The notes under the pieces: model-generated
Databases searched by the model: none
Told to the model about the DNA's origin: nothing
Seen by the model: only the letters and a program-made list of their open reading frames with translations
Shown: in pieces, positions 1 to 8,109 of the stretch
How the letters are laid out: the number at the start of each line of letters is the position of its first letter
Position numbering within the stretch: the stretch's first letter is position 1
Program-made: the position numbers and the translations under genes
Assembly: GCA_016704445.1 (NCBI GenBank)
Contig: JADJAE010000049.1
Location: forward strand, 1-64,000
Reading direction: 5' to 3'
DNA from: Deltaproteobacteria bacterium
Lineage (GTDB): Bacteria; Myxococcota_A; Polyangia; Polyangiales; Ga0077539
Length of the DNA stretch: 64,000 nucleotides

Positions 1-2
1 CT

Positions 3-577
3 TCGCGTGCGATGGCCGTGCTCGCGATCGTGCTCGGTGTCTTCGCGATACTCTCATCGCTCGGCGAGACGCTCCTCGTCGCGCTCGGCACCTCGTTCTT
101 CGCGCTCAACACGCGGTGGGAGGGTGATTGGAACGAGGTCATGCGCTCGGGCTGCGCCTTCGCGGTGCCTCTGCTCATCGCCTTCGTGCTCGGCGTGGTG
201 GCCATCGTCGGAGGCTCGCGCAAGTCGAGCGCTCACTCGTGGCTCGCGCTGGCGCTCGGCGCGATCGGGCTCGCGTTGGTGCCGGCGACGTTCATCGTCC
301 CATTGGTCCTGCTGAAGGCGACCGCACCGCGCGAGGAGCTCGGTGGGCCATCCGCGATTCAGTACATGGACCCAAACGAGATCGGGCGCGCGTGCCACGC
401 GGGACCGACTCTCAACGGAGACTGCACGGTCGGCTACTCGTGCATGGGGGCGAGTTCGCGAACCCGGCGACGGGCCTGTTCTCCTGCCAGATCGCCTGCG
501 TCACGACGAACGACCATTGTCCCTATCGGACGTCGTGCGGCCCACAGAGCGTGTGCGTGCTCCACGGGCCGCGTTAG
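3..577 (+). CDS. Small membrane protein with Cys-rich C-terminus (5' partial, frame-shifted)
   Basis: The frame is open from the left edge; the first ATG is at 12, but the true start may lie outside the window. Three hydrophobic segments follow (roughly residues 1-28, 52-68 and 75-100, counted from that ATG), with the AxxLVLGxxxL flavour of DUF4190-like small membrane proteins. After about residue 125 comes a Cys-rich tail. The reading frame must shift by one base at the G run at 446-450: upstream it reads GDCTVGYSCMG, downstream it continues as GEFANPATGLFSCQ with further CxxxC and Cys residues, ending at 577. Without the shift the tail becomes low-complexity Arg/Ser sequence, so the shift is probably a missing G. 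Function is unknown; the Cys-rich part is presumably extracytoplasmic. Confidence 0.55.
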
Positions 578-604
578 AGCGGTTCCCATCTGGGTGTGGG
601 ACGG

Positions 605-649
605 CGGCGACTTGATCGAGGGCAAGCCCATCGCCCCACCGCGATGAGA
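605..649 (+). repeat. Dispersed intergenic repeat, copy 1
   Basis: Positions 605-630 are identical to 5169-5194 (26 bases, beginning CGGCGACTTGATC), and similarity continues to a shared CGATGAGA at about 649/5212. It lies just after the end of the first gene, outside recognised coding sequence. Copy 2 lies in the disordered region upstream of the ABC permease, in the same orientation. Confidence 0.6.
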
Positions 650-718
650 CCGTCGCGCGCGGAGCCTCAGATGTGCTCCCGTAACGTCCCTGACTGATTG
701 TTCGTAGGAGTGACCCCC

Positions 719-1069
719 ATGCTCAAGATCCTCGGCCTTGTCTCGCTCGCAGCGTTGTCGGCGGGGTGCACGCTCAGCACCACCGGCGGGCTCGTCGGCT
801 CCACGGTCTATGCGAACTACTCGCAGGTGAACCTGGCGGTCACCAACGCCACGAGCCGCACCATCTGCTACCTGTACCTCTCGCCGGTCAGCGACCCCAA
901 CTGGGGTCCCGATCAGCTCGGGTCGCGCGTGCTCCCCGCCGGGCAGACCGAGAGCTACCAGCTCTACGCCGGGCAATGGGACATCCGGGCCGATGACTGC
1001 TCGCACAACCGGCTCGCGGTGCTCCGCAACACTACCATCGCCGCGAGCAGCCAGCTCATCATCCAGTAG
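719..1069 (+). CDS. Hypothetical lipoprotein
   Basis: A 116-residue protein with a classic lipoprotein signal: MLKILGLVSLAALSAGC, with the lipobox cysteine at residue 17. I chose the ATG at 719 because it puts the charged N-terminus directly before the hydrophobic stretch and has TAGGAG about 8 bases upstream; an earlier in-frame start at 698 would spoil the signal peptide. The mature part has two Cys residues and looks beta-rich (TxxxYQLYAGQWDIRADDC), as in small periplasmic or outer-membrane lipoproteins. I recognise no family. Confidence 0.75.
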   Translation: MLKILGLVSLAALSAGCTLSTTGGLVGSTVYANYSQVNLAVTNATSRTICYLYLSPVSDPNWGPDQLGSRVLPAGQTESYQLYAGQWDIRADDCSHNRLAVLRNTTIAASSQLIIQ

Positions 1070-1137
1070 CCCCCCCCAAGGGGTGGGCGCATCCGACAGA
1101 GCGGGCCACCGTCGCCCCGCTTACCGGTGCCCCAGCA

Positions 1138-1896
1138 CTACAGCGAGCTGCTCTCGATGTTGGTCATCCGGTTGTAGAGGATCACCTCATTCACCTCGAG
1201 GTCATTGATCAGTCGTAGGCAGGCTGCGACGCCAGAACCGACAGCCTCGCTGGCGACCTCGCCATATTCAACCTCCATCACGACGTTGGCCGCGCGCTCG
1301 TCGCTGGCCCCACCCTTCGGATCGCGCCAGCTTCCGCGCACCTCCACCTCGCTCACGGCCATCATGAAGTCGAGGGCGAAGCGCTTGCTGCGCGGCAGCG
1401 TCATCGCGAGCAGCTCGCGCTCCTTCCGCGCGAGCGCCACGTTCATCTCGCTCGTGCCGAAGAGGAGAGCGTACAGGAGGTCCTTGGCCTCGCGGAGCAG
1501 CGCGTTGCCAGCGTCGCTGCGTTGATCTGCCGTGATGAGGGCGCCGCCCTTCTCTGGAGGGTTGCGCAGGTGCCCCTCACGCTCGAGCTGAGCGCGGTCG
1601 CGACCGCCGAGGCGCTCGAGCAGGAGGTTGAGGTTGCGCTCGTCGAGGTTCAGCGCTCGCACCCGCTCGACCCGCGTCTCGCGCTCGAGGGAGGTCTGCG
1701 TGAGATACTGCTGCTCCTGCGCGGCGAGCTGTACCTGCTGGTCGATGCGCACGATCTCCTGGAGAGACGCGTCGGCCAGAGTGAGCCTTATCACCTCCTC
1801 GATGAGCCATTCCTTGTCACGGGATTCGAGGCTACCGCGAAGCTCCGCTGCGATCGCGGAGCGCAAGTGCTTGACGAGCTCGGGGATGGTGTTCAT
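1138..1896 (-). CDS. Hypothetical protein, helical, last gene of the ABC exporter cluster
   Basis: A 252-residue soluble protein with no signal peptide. The first 120 residues are predicted helical by eye (many E/Q/R/L, for example QVQLAAQEQQYLTQTSLERE), so coiled coil or helical bundle is likely; the C-terminal half is more mixed, with an acidic VVMEVEYGEVASEAVG segment. It lies 67 bases downstream of the membrane-fusion gene on the same strand and could be co-transcribed with the exporter. No family recognised. Confidence 0.65.
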   Translation of the reverse strand: MNTIPELVKHLRSAIAAELRGSLESRDKEWLIEEVIRLTLADASLQEIVRIDQQVQLAAQEQQYLTQTSLERETRVERVRALNLDERNLNLLLERLGGRDRAQLEREGHLRNPPEKGGALITADQRSDAGNALLREAKDLLYALLFGTSEMNVALARKERELLAMTLPRSKRFALDFMMAVSEVEVRGSWRDPKGGASDERAANVVMEVEYGEVASEAVGSGVAACLRLINDLEVNEVILYNRMTNIESSSL

Positions 1897-1963
1897 CCCC
1901 AGTCGATAGGGTTCCAGCGACGACCAGGGAAGGGTCGGCGAAGCAGCATGGGCCCTGTTCGCG

Positions 1964-3230
1964 TCACTCCGCCAGGCGCCCCAGCTCGCTCAGGAGCACG
2001 GTCGTGCCCCCGGGGATGCCGCTCACCTCGACGAAGCGAGGGTCGATGCTTCCGAGGGTCACGGGCCGCTCGCGCGACCAGACTCCCCATGGCACGCGAA
2101 CGACAGCTCGCCCCAGTCGGACCGTGACGGCCTCTCGCGGGACGCGCGTCAGGACAGACCGTGGCGCCATGATCTCGCCCTCGAGGTGCAACCCGATCGG
2201 AAGCGTCGTCGGGGCGTCCCACGAAGCCCAGGCCGGGCGCACCAGCCCGTCAGAGCGGACGCGCCCGTCGTCGGCGCCGATGCTCCGTCGGTCCAGGCGC
2301 CCGCCCACGCGGGCGATGTGTGCCGTCCCGACGGCCCCTCTCCCGCCCAGGCGCACCACCCGCACCAGCGCGCCGACCCGCAGCCGCTCGGCGTCGGATT
2401 CCTCGACCTCCAGCCGCAGCTCCGTGCGCCCCGGGTCCGCGATCTCGAACGCCGGCGGAGACGCCGCGCTCAGCATCGTGGTGTCCCCAGGGTCGACGCG
2501 CCGCGCCAGCACGATGCCCGCGGCAGGCGCCAGCAGCCGCGTCCTCGACAGCTCGCTGCGAGCCTGCGCCTCTAGCGCCTCGGCCGCCGTGACCCTCGCC
2601 CTCGCGGCGCGGACGTCCTCCGCCCGCCCTCCCCCCTCGCGTGAGACGCCATCGCGCCTCCACCGCGGCGGCCCTCGCCTCCGCTGCACGGAACCCCTGT
2701 CGCGCCTCCACGGCGGACTGCGCGCTCCCGCTCCCCGACGATGCGATCTGCTCGGCCCGCGCCGCGCGATCGCGCGCGAGTGCGAGCTCCTCACGCGCCG
2801 CACGCGCCTCCGCCTCGGCGGCCGCCTGCTCCTCGGGCCGCGCTCCCCGCGCCACCGCGCGCGCGCTCTCCAGCAGCGCGAGCCGGTCGGCCGCCCGGCG
2901 GCTCGTCTCCGCGGACTGCATCTCGCTCTCGATCTCCGCCAGGAGCTGCCCCTCGGTCACGCGCTCTCCCTCGCGCACCAGCACGCTCACCACGCGCCCC
3001 TCGACGCGGGCGCGCACCTCGGCGACGCCCTCGACGGCGACCACAGCCGCCTGCGCGACCATGCGCTCGTCGAGGGTGCCTGCCCCGGCCGTCGCCCGCG
3101 GGCGCGCATTCCCCACCCTCTGCGCGAGCGCTCCCCCCGCGATCCCCACCACGAGGAGGCCCACGGCGACCCTCCCGAAGCGCCGTGCCCGCGACGAGAT
3201 GCCAGCCTCGCTCTCCCTCAAGTCACTCAT
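1964..3230 (-). CDS. DevB/HlyD-like membrane fusion protein of an ABC exporter (frame-shifted)
   Basis: Periplasmic adaptor that would link the inner-membrane ABC transporter to an outer-membrane channel. From the ATG at 3230: cytoplasmic N-terminus, one membrane anchor (about residues 17-37), a biotinyl-lipoyl half (VEGRVVSVLVREGERV, then LLAEIESE), a long Ala/Glu/Arg-rich helical hairpin, the second lipoyl half (SRTRLLAPAAGIVLARRVDPGD) and a beta-barrel end. The two halves are in different frames; the switch is at the G/C-run at 2628-2642 (Thr-Arg then Glu-Gly-Gly-Gly-Arg-Ala). Total would be about 421 residues, normal for the family. The ATG overlaps the end of the ATPase gene by 8 bases, so translation is coupled. 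Confidence 0.7.
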
Positions 3231-3965
3231 CGTCACCGCGCCCCTTGCTGCGCTTCGTCGGCCCGTCGATACGCCCGCGGCGATCGGCCACGATCCGGCC
3301 GTCCTCGATCTCCAGCACCCGGTCAGCGAAGCCTCGAGGCGGTGATCGTGCGTCACGAGCAGAACTCCGCGTCCGTCGCGACGTGCGCGCGCAGCACCTT
3401 CATCACGGCGACGCCGGACCCGGAGTCGAGCGCGGCCGTCACCTCGTCGCCGATCACCAGGCTCGGCTTGCCGGCCAGCGCGCGCGCGATCGCCACGCGC
3501 TGCTTCTGTCCCCCCGAAAGCTCCCCTGGCCGGTGCCCGACGCGCTCCCCGAGGCCGACGCGTCCGAGGCGTCCTCGCCGCGCCCTCCGCCTGGCGCGCG
3601 GAAGCGCCTTCATCCGAAGCACATGCGCGACGTTCTCCAGCGCCGTCAGCGCCGGGAAGAGGTTGTAGGTCTGGAACACGAACCCGAGGTGCCTGCGCCT
3701 CACGAGCGCGACGTCCGACTCGCTCATTCGCGTCAGGTCGTGACCGCACAGCTCGACCCGGCCGCCCGATGGCCGCTGCAGTCCCGCCAGGATGCTGATC
3801 AGCGTGGTCTTGCCGGAGCCCGACGGTCCCATCAGCAGGGTCAGCTCCCCCTGGCGTATCCTCGAACGACACCGCGTGAAGCACTCGCGAGCTCAGCGCC
3901 CCGGTGCCGTAGACCTTGGATACCCTGTCGGTCCGCACCAGGGCGGCGCGCTCGGGGACGCTCAC
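3223..3965 (-). CDS. LolD/DevA-type ABC transporter ATPase (three frameshifts)
   Basis: Energises the exporter formed with the flanking permease and fusion protein. It starts at a GTG (3963-3965) that overlaps the permease stop. Visible in order: ALVRTDRVSKVYG, Walker A GPSGSGKTT, Q-loop VFQTYNLFPALT, signature LSGGQKQRVAIARAL, a degenerate Walker B (LVIGDEVTAALDS, where family members have DEPT), switch His in LLVTHDHRLEA, and ADRVLEIEDGRI at the end. Reaching all of these needs frame changes near 3850-3860, 3361-3385 and 3328-3340. The final frame ends at TGA 3223-3225. Either a decaying gene or three sequencing indels; the intact operon spacing favours the latter. The P-loop segment alone is open from 3832 to 3353. 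Confidence 0.65.
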
Positions 3966-5107
3966 TTGAACACCTCGACGGCCTCGAGGGTCAGCACCCT
4001 GTGGATGCTCGCGAGGCTCGCGACGGCGCACATCACGAGGACCGCCAGCATCGCGACCACCACGACCTGGGCGTCGAGCACCACTGTGAGCCCCGCGCGG
4101 ACGAGCGAGCGCTGCGTGGCGAACGCGATAGCCGCGCCGGACGCTCCGCCCACGACGGCGAGAAACGCGGCCTGCCACCCGACGAACGACGCCAGCTCGA
4201 ACGCCGAGGCGCCCACGGCCTTGAGCGTCGCCAGCTCCTTCTCGTGCTCGCGCGTCAGGGCGTACAGCGTCTGGGCGACGATCACCGTGCCTACGACGAG
4301 CCCGAGCAGCGCGGAGAACCCCAGCGCGGTGCCGGCCCCCGAGCCCTTCACCCAGAAGTCCTGCGTGCGGGCCCGGAAGTCCTCCGCCGTCCGCACGTCC
4401 AGGTCGGGCGAGCGCGATGTGATCTCCCGGATGACGGCGGGAGCGCAGCCCGGGTCGCGGAGGTCCAGCACCCAATAGTGCACCTGACCGTCGGCGAGGT
4501 TGAGCACGCGTCGCGCGGTCGGGAGTTCCATAAACAGGAACGGCGTGAGCGCGAACGAGCGAATCCCACGGGTCACCGCGGCGACGAAGACCGCGCGACC
4601 GTTGACCTGCAGCTCAGCTCCGACCGGGTTGTCCGGCAGGTGGAGCTTCTTGAGATCGGTCGTGTCGACGCTCACCCGCATCAGCGGGTGCAGGTCGCCC
4701 GGGAGACCGCGCGCCAGCTCCCATGGGACCAACGGTGTCGGGCGCGGATACGCCGCGTCGGGCGGCTCGAAGCCCACGACCTGCACGGCATCGAGCGCGT
4801 CGCCTGGCTTGCGGACCGCGGCGAACGAGAGGATCGCTCCGCGCGCGCGGGCCACGCACGAGGGCGTGGTCACGACCGAGCGAGCGCCCGCGGAGAGCGG
4901 CTCCCCGTTGTCGGTCACCTCGGTGCCGCGGGCCATGACCCAGAGATCGCCGCCCATGTGATCGATCAGGGCCGACGCCGTCGAGATGAAGCCTTGATAG
5001 ATGCCGATCTGCAGCAACAGCAGCACGGTCGCGAACGCCACGCCGGACAGCGCTCCCAGGAGCTTTCCCCGGTCAAATAGCAGCGAGCGAAGCGCGATGT
5101 ATCGCAT
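3962..5107 (-). CDS. DevC-like ABC transporter permease (FtsX domain)
   Basis: A 381-residue inner-membrane permease. The N-terminus (LLGALSGVAFATVLLLLQIG, then a large periplasmic loop of about 200 residues) matches the DevC pattern, where a first helix is followed by a periplasmic domain; three helices cluster at the end, with the FtsX-type cytoplasmic segment ALTREHEKELATLKAVGAS. DevBCA-type systems export glycolipids or other hydrophobic cargo in cyanobacteria; the cargo here is unknown. The start at 5107 (MRYIALRS) is chosen because upstream codons are non-coding and contain repeats. First gene of a four-gene operon; its stop overlaps the GTG of the ATPase. Confidence 0.8.
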   Translation of the reverse strand: MRYIALRSLLFDRGKLLGALSGVAFATVLLLLQIGIYQGFISTASALIDHMGGDLWVMARGTEVTDNGEPLSAGARSVVTTPSCVARARGAILSFAAVRKPGDALDAVQVVGFEPPDAAYPRPTPLVPWELARGLPGDLHPLMRVSVDTTDLKKLHLPDNPVGAELQVNGRAVFVAAVTRGIRSFALTPFLFMELPTARRVLNLADGQVHYWVLDLRDPGCAPAVIREITSRSPDLDVRTAEDFRARTQDFWVKGSGAGTALGFSALLGLVVGTVIVAQTLYALTREHEKELATLKAVGASAFELASFVGWQAAFLAVVGGASGAAIAFATQRSLVRAGLTVVLDAQVVVVAMLAVLVMCAVASLASIHRVLTLEAVEVFK

Positions 5108-5168
5108 CGATGCCAGAGACCTCCCGAGCGTTGTGAACTCGGGCGGGGGTGTATGGCACTGGCGATGT

Positions 5169-5213
5169 CGGCGACTTGATCGAGGGCAAGCCCACCGCTC
5201 CCCCCGATGAGAG
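5169..5213 (+). repeat. Dispersed intergenic repeat, copy 2
   Basis: Same 26-base core as 605-630, same strand, followed by a diverged tail ending CGATGAGAG. Both copies read GDLIEGKP then APP if translated in the same phase, which could mean a remnant of coding sequence rather than a regulatory site. Confidence 0.6.
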
Positions 5214-5307
5214 CTACTTCGGGCGGCGGTCGCGCAAGGCCAACGCCGGGTTACTGGTCCCGGTCGACGCCGGGAGGGGCACACCGACGCTTCCGCGACG
5301 CGGCGGG

Positions 5308-5376
5308 AGCGCTCGATCGCCGCGCGGTGCAGCTTGAACACCACCCGGTTGACCACCACCACCGCGGACACCGCGC
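5308..5376 (-). repeat. Exact 69-bp duplicate of hisG 3' segment
   Basis: Positions 5308-5376 match 6311-6379 base for base. The translated minus-strand product is the VSAVVVVNRVVFKLHRAAIE part of HisG, here cut off from any hisG body. The offset between copies is 1003 bp, and the pair brackets the truncated Uma2 gene and the 21-bp tandem repeats. Confidence 0.85.
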
Positions 5377-5507
5377 GCGCATGAATCCGCACGCCAGGAC
5401 ACCGCACTCCAGGAAGACCTCCGACTCCGCGCCGACGCCGACCCGGTGCTGATGACGCCGTGGGCTCCGGGCCCATGGACAGACGGAGGCTGTGGGCCGG
5501 CGAGGGT

Positions 5508-5915
5508 TCAGCCCCGCGTTCGCACGTCACGGAGCGTCTCCAGCTTGCGGTAGCGCTTGAACTTCCCGGTGCGATCCCAGGATTCGGTGGAGTCGGACAA
5601 CACCTCGACGAGCACCGTGGGATTGAGAATGGCGTTGGGGTCGTCTTCGTGGGCCTCGACCTCGCCGCACACCACCGCGACGTCGGCGTACGACGCGAAG
5701 CGGATCTTCCTCGGGCGGATCTTCAGGTCGGACGTGTACGCGTTGCACGGCCCCTCCCCGAGGATGCGGGCGAGCTCCACAAGGATGCGCGAGCACAGAA
5801 GGCTGTGGGCAGGGGATCCGCCCGCCATCGCGTAGGCGACGCCGTCGACCCACTCGTGCCTCAGGTCGGTGGAGCGCTCGAGCGCGAGGTAGTCGGCGTA
5901 GGAGAGTTCTGCCAC
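5508..5915 (-). CDS. Uma2 family endonuclease, C-terminally truncated
   Basis: 135 residues. Uma2 features: YADYLALE near the start, LRHEWVDGVAYAMAGGSPAHS, CNAYTSDLKIRPRK, ADVAVVCG (the YPDV-type acidic active-site strand, here YADV), NPTVLVEVLSDSTESWDR and KFKRYRKLETLRDV. Uma2 proteins (PD-(D/E)xK-like fold) are usually about 180-200 residues; this one stops right after the KF-YR-L-LR block, losing the last strand and helix. No continuation in another frame follows it, so this is a true truncation and the gene is probably inactive. Uma2 genes are typically present in many copies in myxobacterial-type genomes and are prone to decay. It sits between the two copies of the hisG-derived repeat. 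Confidence 0.75.
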   Translation of the reverse strand: MAELSYADYLALERSTDLRHEWVDGVAYAMAGGSPAHSLLCSRILVELARILGEGPCNAYTSDLKIRPRKIRFASYADVAVVCGEVEAHEDDPNAILNPTVLVEVLSDSTESWDRTGKFKRYRKLETLRDVRTRG

Positions 5916-6284
5916 GGTGGCTGCGTCGGCCGATCATGTCACGGCGGTGGTGTAGCGAGAAAGCCGCGTCCAGGCGGCTCGACGTCGGTGCCGTGCGGTA
6001 GCGTCGATGGGGCGCGGCGGAGCGTGCACGGCGCGGTCGTAGCCTCAATCCGCGTGCGGACTCCGTGCGAGGAGGTGGCGGAGCTTTTCAGAGCCGTAGC
6101 GAGCCTTCGAGTGGACGTGGCGACGCGCCGAGAGGCTATGTCGCCGCGCCGGAGTGGCGTGGCGCGCGAACGGAGTGGCGTGGCGCGCGAACGGAGTGGC
6201 GTGGCGCGCGAACGGAGTGGCGTGGCGCGCGAACGGAGTGGCGTGGCGCGCGAACGGAGTGGCGTGGCCCCGCCTCCGCCCCGC
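5916..6284. other. 369-bp gap with 21-bp tandem repeats
   Basis: No supported gene. The distal half is a 21-bp tandem array (6151-6269). The stretch 5916-6150 shows no domain in any frame; it would contain the promoter of the Uma2 gene if that is expressed. Confidence 0.6.
6151..6269 (+). repeat. 21-bp tandem repeat, about 5.7 copies
   Basis: Unit GGAGTGGCGTGGCGCGCGAAC repeats perfectly from 6151 to 6255 (five copies), followed by a partial sixth that breaks after GGAGTGGCGTGGC. No mismatches between full copies, so the array is young. Because 21 is a multiple of three, all frames stay open and give heptapeptide repeats such as RSGVARE, but no gene context supports translation. It lies just past the 3' end of hisG. 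Confidence 0.9.
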
Positions 6285-6917
6285 CTACGCCTTCGGCAGC
6301 CGCCCCATGAAGCGCTCGATCGCCGCGCGGTGCAGCTTGAACACCACCCGGTTGACCACCACCACCGCGGACACCGCGCAGACCTCCGCCACCACCGAGA
6401 GCCCGTTCTGCCGCAGCGTCTCGCCGGTCTCCACCAGGTCGACGATCACGTCGCTCAGGCCCACCAGCGGCGCGGTCTCCACCGAGCCCTGCACGTAGAT
6501 CATCTCGACCTCGATGCCCTGCGCCGCGAAGTGTCGTCGCGCGATGCGCGGGTACTTCGTCGCCACGCGCAGCGCCCGGTCGAGCGGCGGCGCGGTCCAC
6601 CCGTCGGGCGCGGCCACCACCATGCGGCAGCGGCCGAGGCCCGTGTCGTGCGGCAGCACCAGGTCGGCCTCGCGCTCCAGCAGCACGTCGCGGCCCACCA
6701 CGCCCAGGTCGCAGGCCCCGTGCTCCACGTAGGTCGGCACGTCGTCGGGCTTCAGCAGCAGGAACCTCATCGGCGCCCCGTCCACCGTCGCCTCTCGCAC
6801 CAGCGTGCGGTCGGTCTCCGAGAGCGCCCCCTCGGGCACCCCCGCCTTCGCCAGCGAGGCCGCGAGCTGCTTCGCCAGCCGCCCCTTCGGGACGGCCACC
6901 GTCAGCGCCCGGCTCAC
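6285..6917 (-). CDS. hisG: ATP phosphoribosyltransferase, short form
   Basis: Catalyses the first step of histidine synthesis (ATP + PRPP to phosphoribosyl-ATP). 210 residues, the size of the HisG short form, which lacks the C-terminal regulatory domain and normally needs HisZ; no hisZ is visible here. Motifs: VAVPKGRL at the N-terminus, DLGVVGRDVL, ATKYPRIARRHF, and the PRPP-binding loop DVIVDLVETGETLRQNGL. The GTG start (6915-6917) overlaps the murA stop as GTGA, indicating translational coupling; murA-hisG pairs are common in bacteria. The last part of the gene (6311-6379) is duplicated exactly at 5308-5376. Confidence 0.92.
   Translation of the reverse strand: MSRALTVAVPKGRLAKQLAASLAKAGVPEGALSETDRTLVREATVDGAPMRFLLLKPDDVPTYVEHGACDLGVVGRDVLLEREADLVLPHDTGLGRCRMVVAAPDGWTAPPLDRALRVATKYPRIARRHFAAQGIEVEMIYVQGSVETAPLVGLSDVIVDLVETGETLRQNGLSVVAEVCAVSAVVVVNRVVFKLHRAAIERFMGRLPKA
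6311..6379 (-). repeat. hisG 3' segment, source copy of the 69-bp duplication
   Basis: The copy that is part of intact hisG. It is identical to 5308-5376 over 69 bases; the two sequences diverge immediately outside on both sides. Confidence 0.85.
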
Positions 6918-8045
6918 CCGTCGCCGCGCACCCGCTCGATGCGCGCTCCCAACGGCCGCAGCTTCTTCTCGATGGCCTCGTAGCCGCGGTCGAGGTGGTA
7001 CACGCGCAGCACCTCGGTGCGGCCGCCCGCGGTGAGGCCCGCGATCACCAGGCACGCGCTCGCGCGCAGGTCGGTGGCCATCACCGTCGCGCCGGAGAGC
7101 GCCGGGACGCCCTTCACCACGGCGACCCGCCCGTGCACCTCGATGTCAGCCCCCATGCGGCTGAGCTCGGGCACGTGCATGTAGCGGTTCTCGAAGACCG
7201 ACTCGGTGACCACGCTGGTGCCGCGCGCCAGGGTCATCACGGCCATGAACTGCGCCTGCATGTCGGTCGGGAAGCCCGGGTGCGGCGCCGTGGTGATGTC
7301 CCCGCCCTTGAGCGAGCGGGCCCCGTCCGAGCGCACCCGGATGCCGCCCTCTTCGCGCAGCACCTCCGCGCCCGCGGCCCCTCCACCAACACGTCGCCCC
7401 CCGTCGCCGCCGCGGCGAGCAGGAAGGTGCCGGCCTCGATGCGGTCGGGGATGATCGCGTGGTCGATGGCGTGCAGCGTGTCGACGCCCTCGATGTGGAT
7501 CACGTCGGTGCCCGCGCCGTCGACGCGCGCGCCCATCTTGTTGAGCACCCGCGCGAGCTCCTCGATCTCGGGCTCCCGCGCGGCGCCGATGAGCTGCGTG
7601 CGCCCCTTCGCGAGCGCGGCGGCCATCATCAGGTTCTCGGTGCCCGTCACCGTGGCCATGTCGAGGTGGATCGTGGCGCCGTGGAGCCTGGCGCACTCGG
7701 CGTGGACGTAGCCGCGCTCGAGGCGGATGTTGGCGCCCATGGCCTCGAGGCCCTTCAGGTGCTGGTCGATGGGGCGGGCCCCGATGGCGCAGCCGCCGGG
7801 GAGCGAGACCTTGGCGCGGCCGTAGCGGGCGAGACCACCGGCGGGGTGACGTCGGTCTCGGCGCCCATGAAGCGCAGCAGCGCGGCCATGGTCTCGACGT
7901 CGCGCAGCCGCGGGACGTTGCGGAAGGTGCACGCCCCGTCGGTGAGCAGCGACGCGCACAGGATGGGGAGCGCGGCGTTCTTGGCGCCGGAGACCAGCAC
8001 CTCCCCGTGGAGGGCGAGGCCCCCGTCGATCACCAGCTTTTCCAT
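6914..8045 (-). CDS. murA: UDP-N-acetylglucosamine 1-carboxyvinyltransferase, with internal deletion and frameshifts
   Basis: First committed step of peptidoglycan synthesis (enolpyruvyl transfer from PEP to UDP-GlcNAc). The N-terminus is typical: LHGEVLVSGAKNAALPILCA. After MGAETDVTPP (about residue 70) the sequence jumps straight to LARYGRAKVSLPGGCAIGAR, which holds the catalytic Cys. In MurA about 35-40 residues including the APYDLVKTMRAS block belong between them; they are missing, and the frame changes at about 7825-7845. A second frame change lies in the G/C run at 7376-7384 (VLVEG then GAEVLREEGG). The C-terminal half is normal (TAPHPGFPTDMQAQF, ENRYMHVPELSRMGA, MATDLRASA, YHLDRGYE). 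As written this copy could not be active; see findings. Confidence 0.85.
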
Positions 8046-8109
8046 TGGACGTCGGGCCTTAGCACAGGTCGCCGCGGGGACGCGACGCCGTGCAGGGAGG
8101 AGCGCGGGA

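Larger units (their letters stand above)
5108..5507. other. 400-bp region without an intact gene, holding repeat copies
   Basis: No credible complete gene. It contains copy 2 of a dispersed repeat (5169-5213) and an exact 69-bp copy of the 3' part of hisG (5308-5376). The remainder shows no recognisable domain in any frame. This is the likely promoter side of the ABC exporter operon, but no clear promoter could be picked out. The composition of pieces suggests past rearrangement. Confidence 0.6.

Noticed and set aside
5400..5507. A second Uma2 fragment downstream of the truncated Uma2 gene
   Set aside because: One short stretch (SPAHSL) resembles the Uma2 GGSPAHSLL segment, but no other Uma2 motif accompanies it.
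6151..6269. CRISPR array
   Set aside because: The units are contiguous with no spacers and only 21 bp long; no cas genes are nearby. This is a plain tandem repeat.
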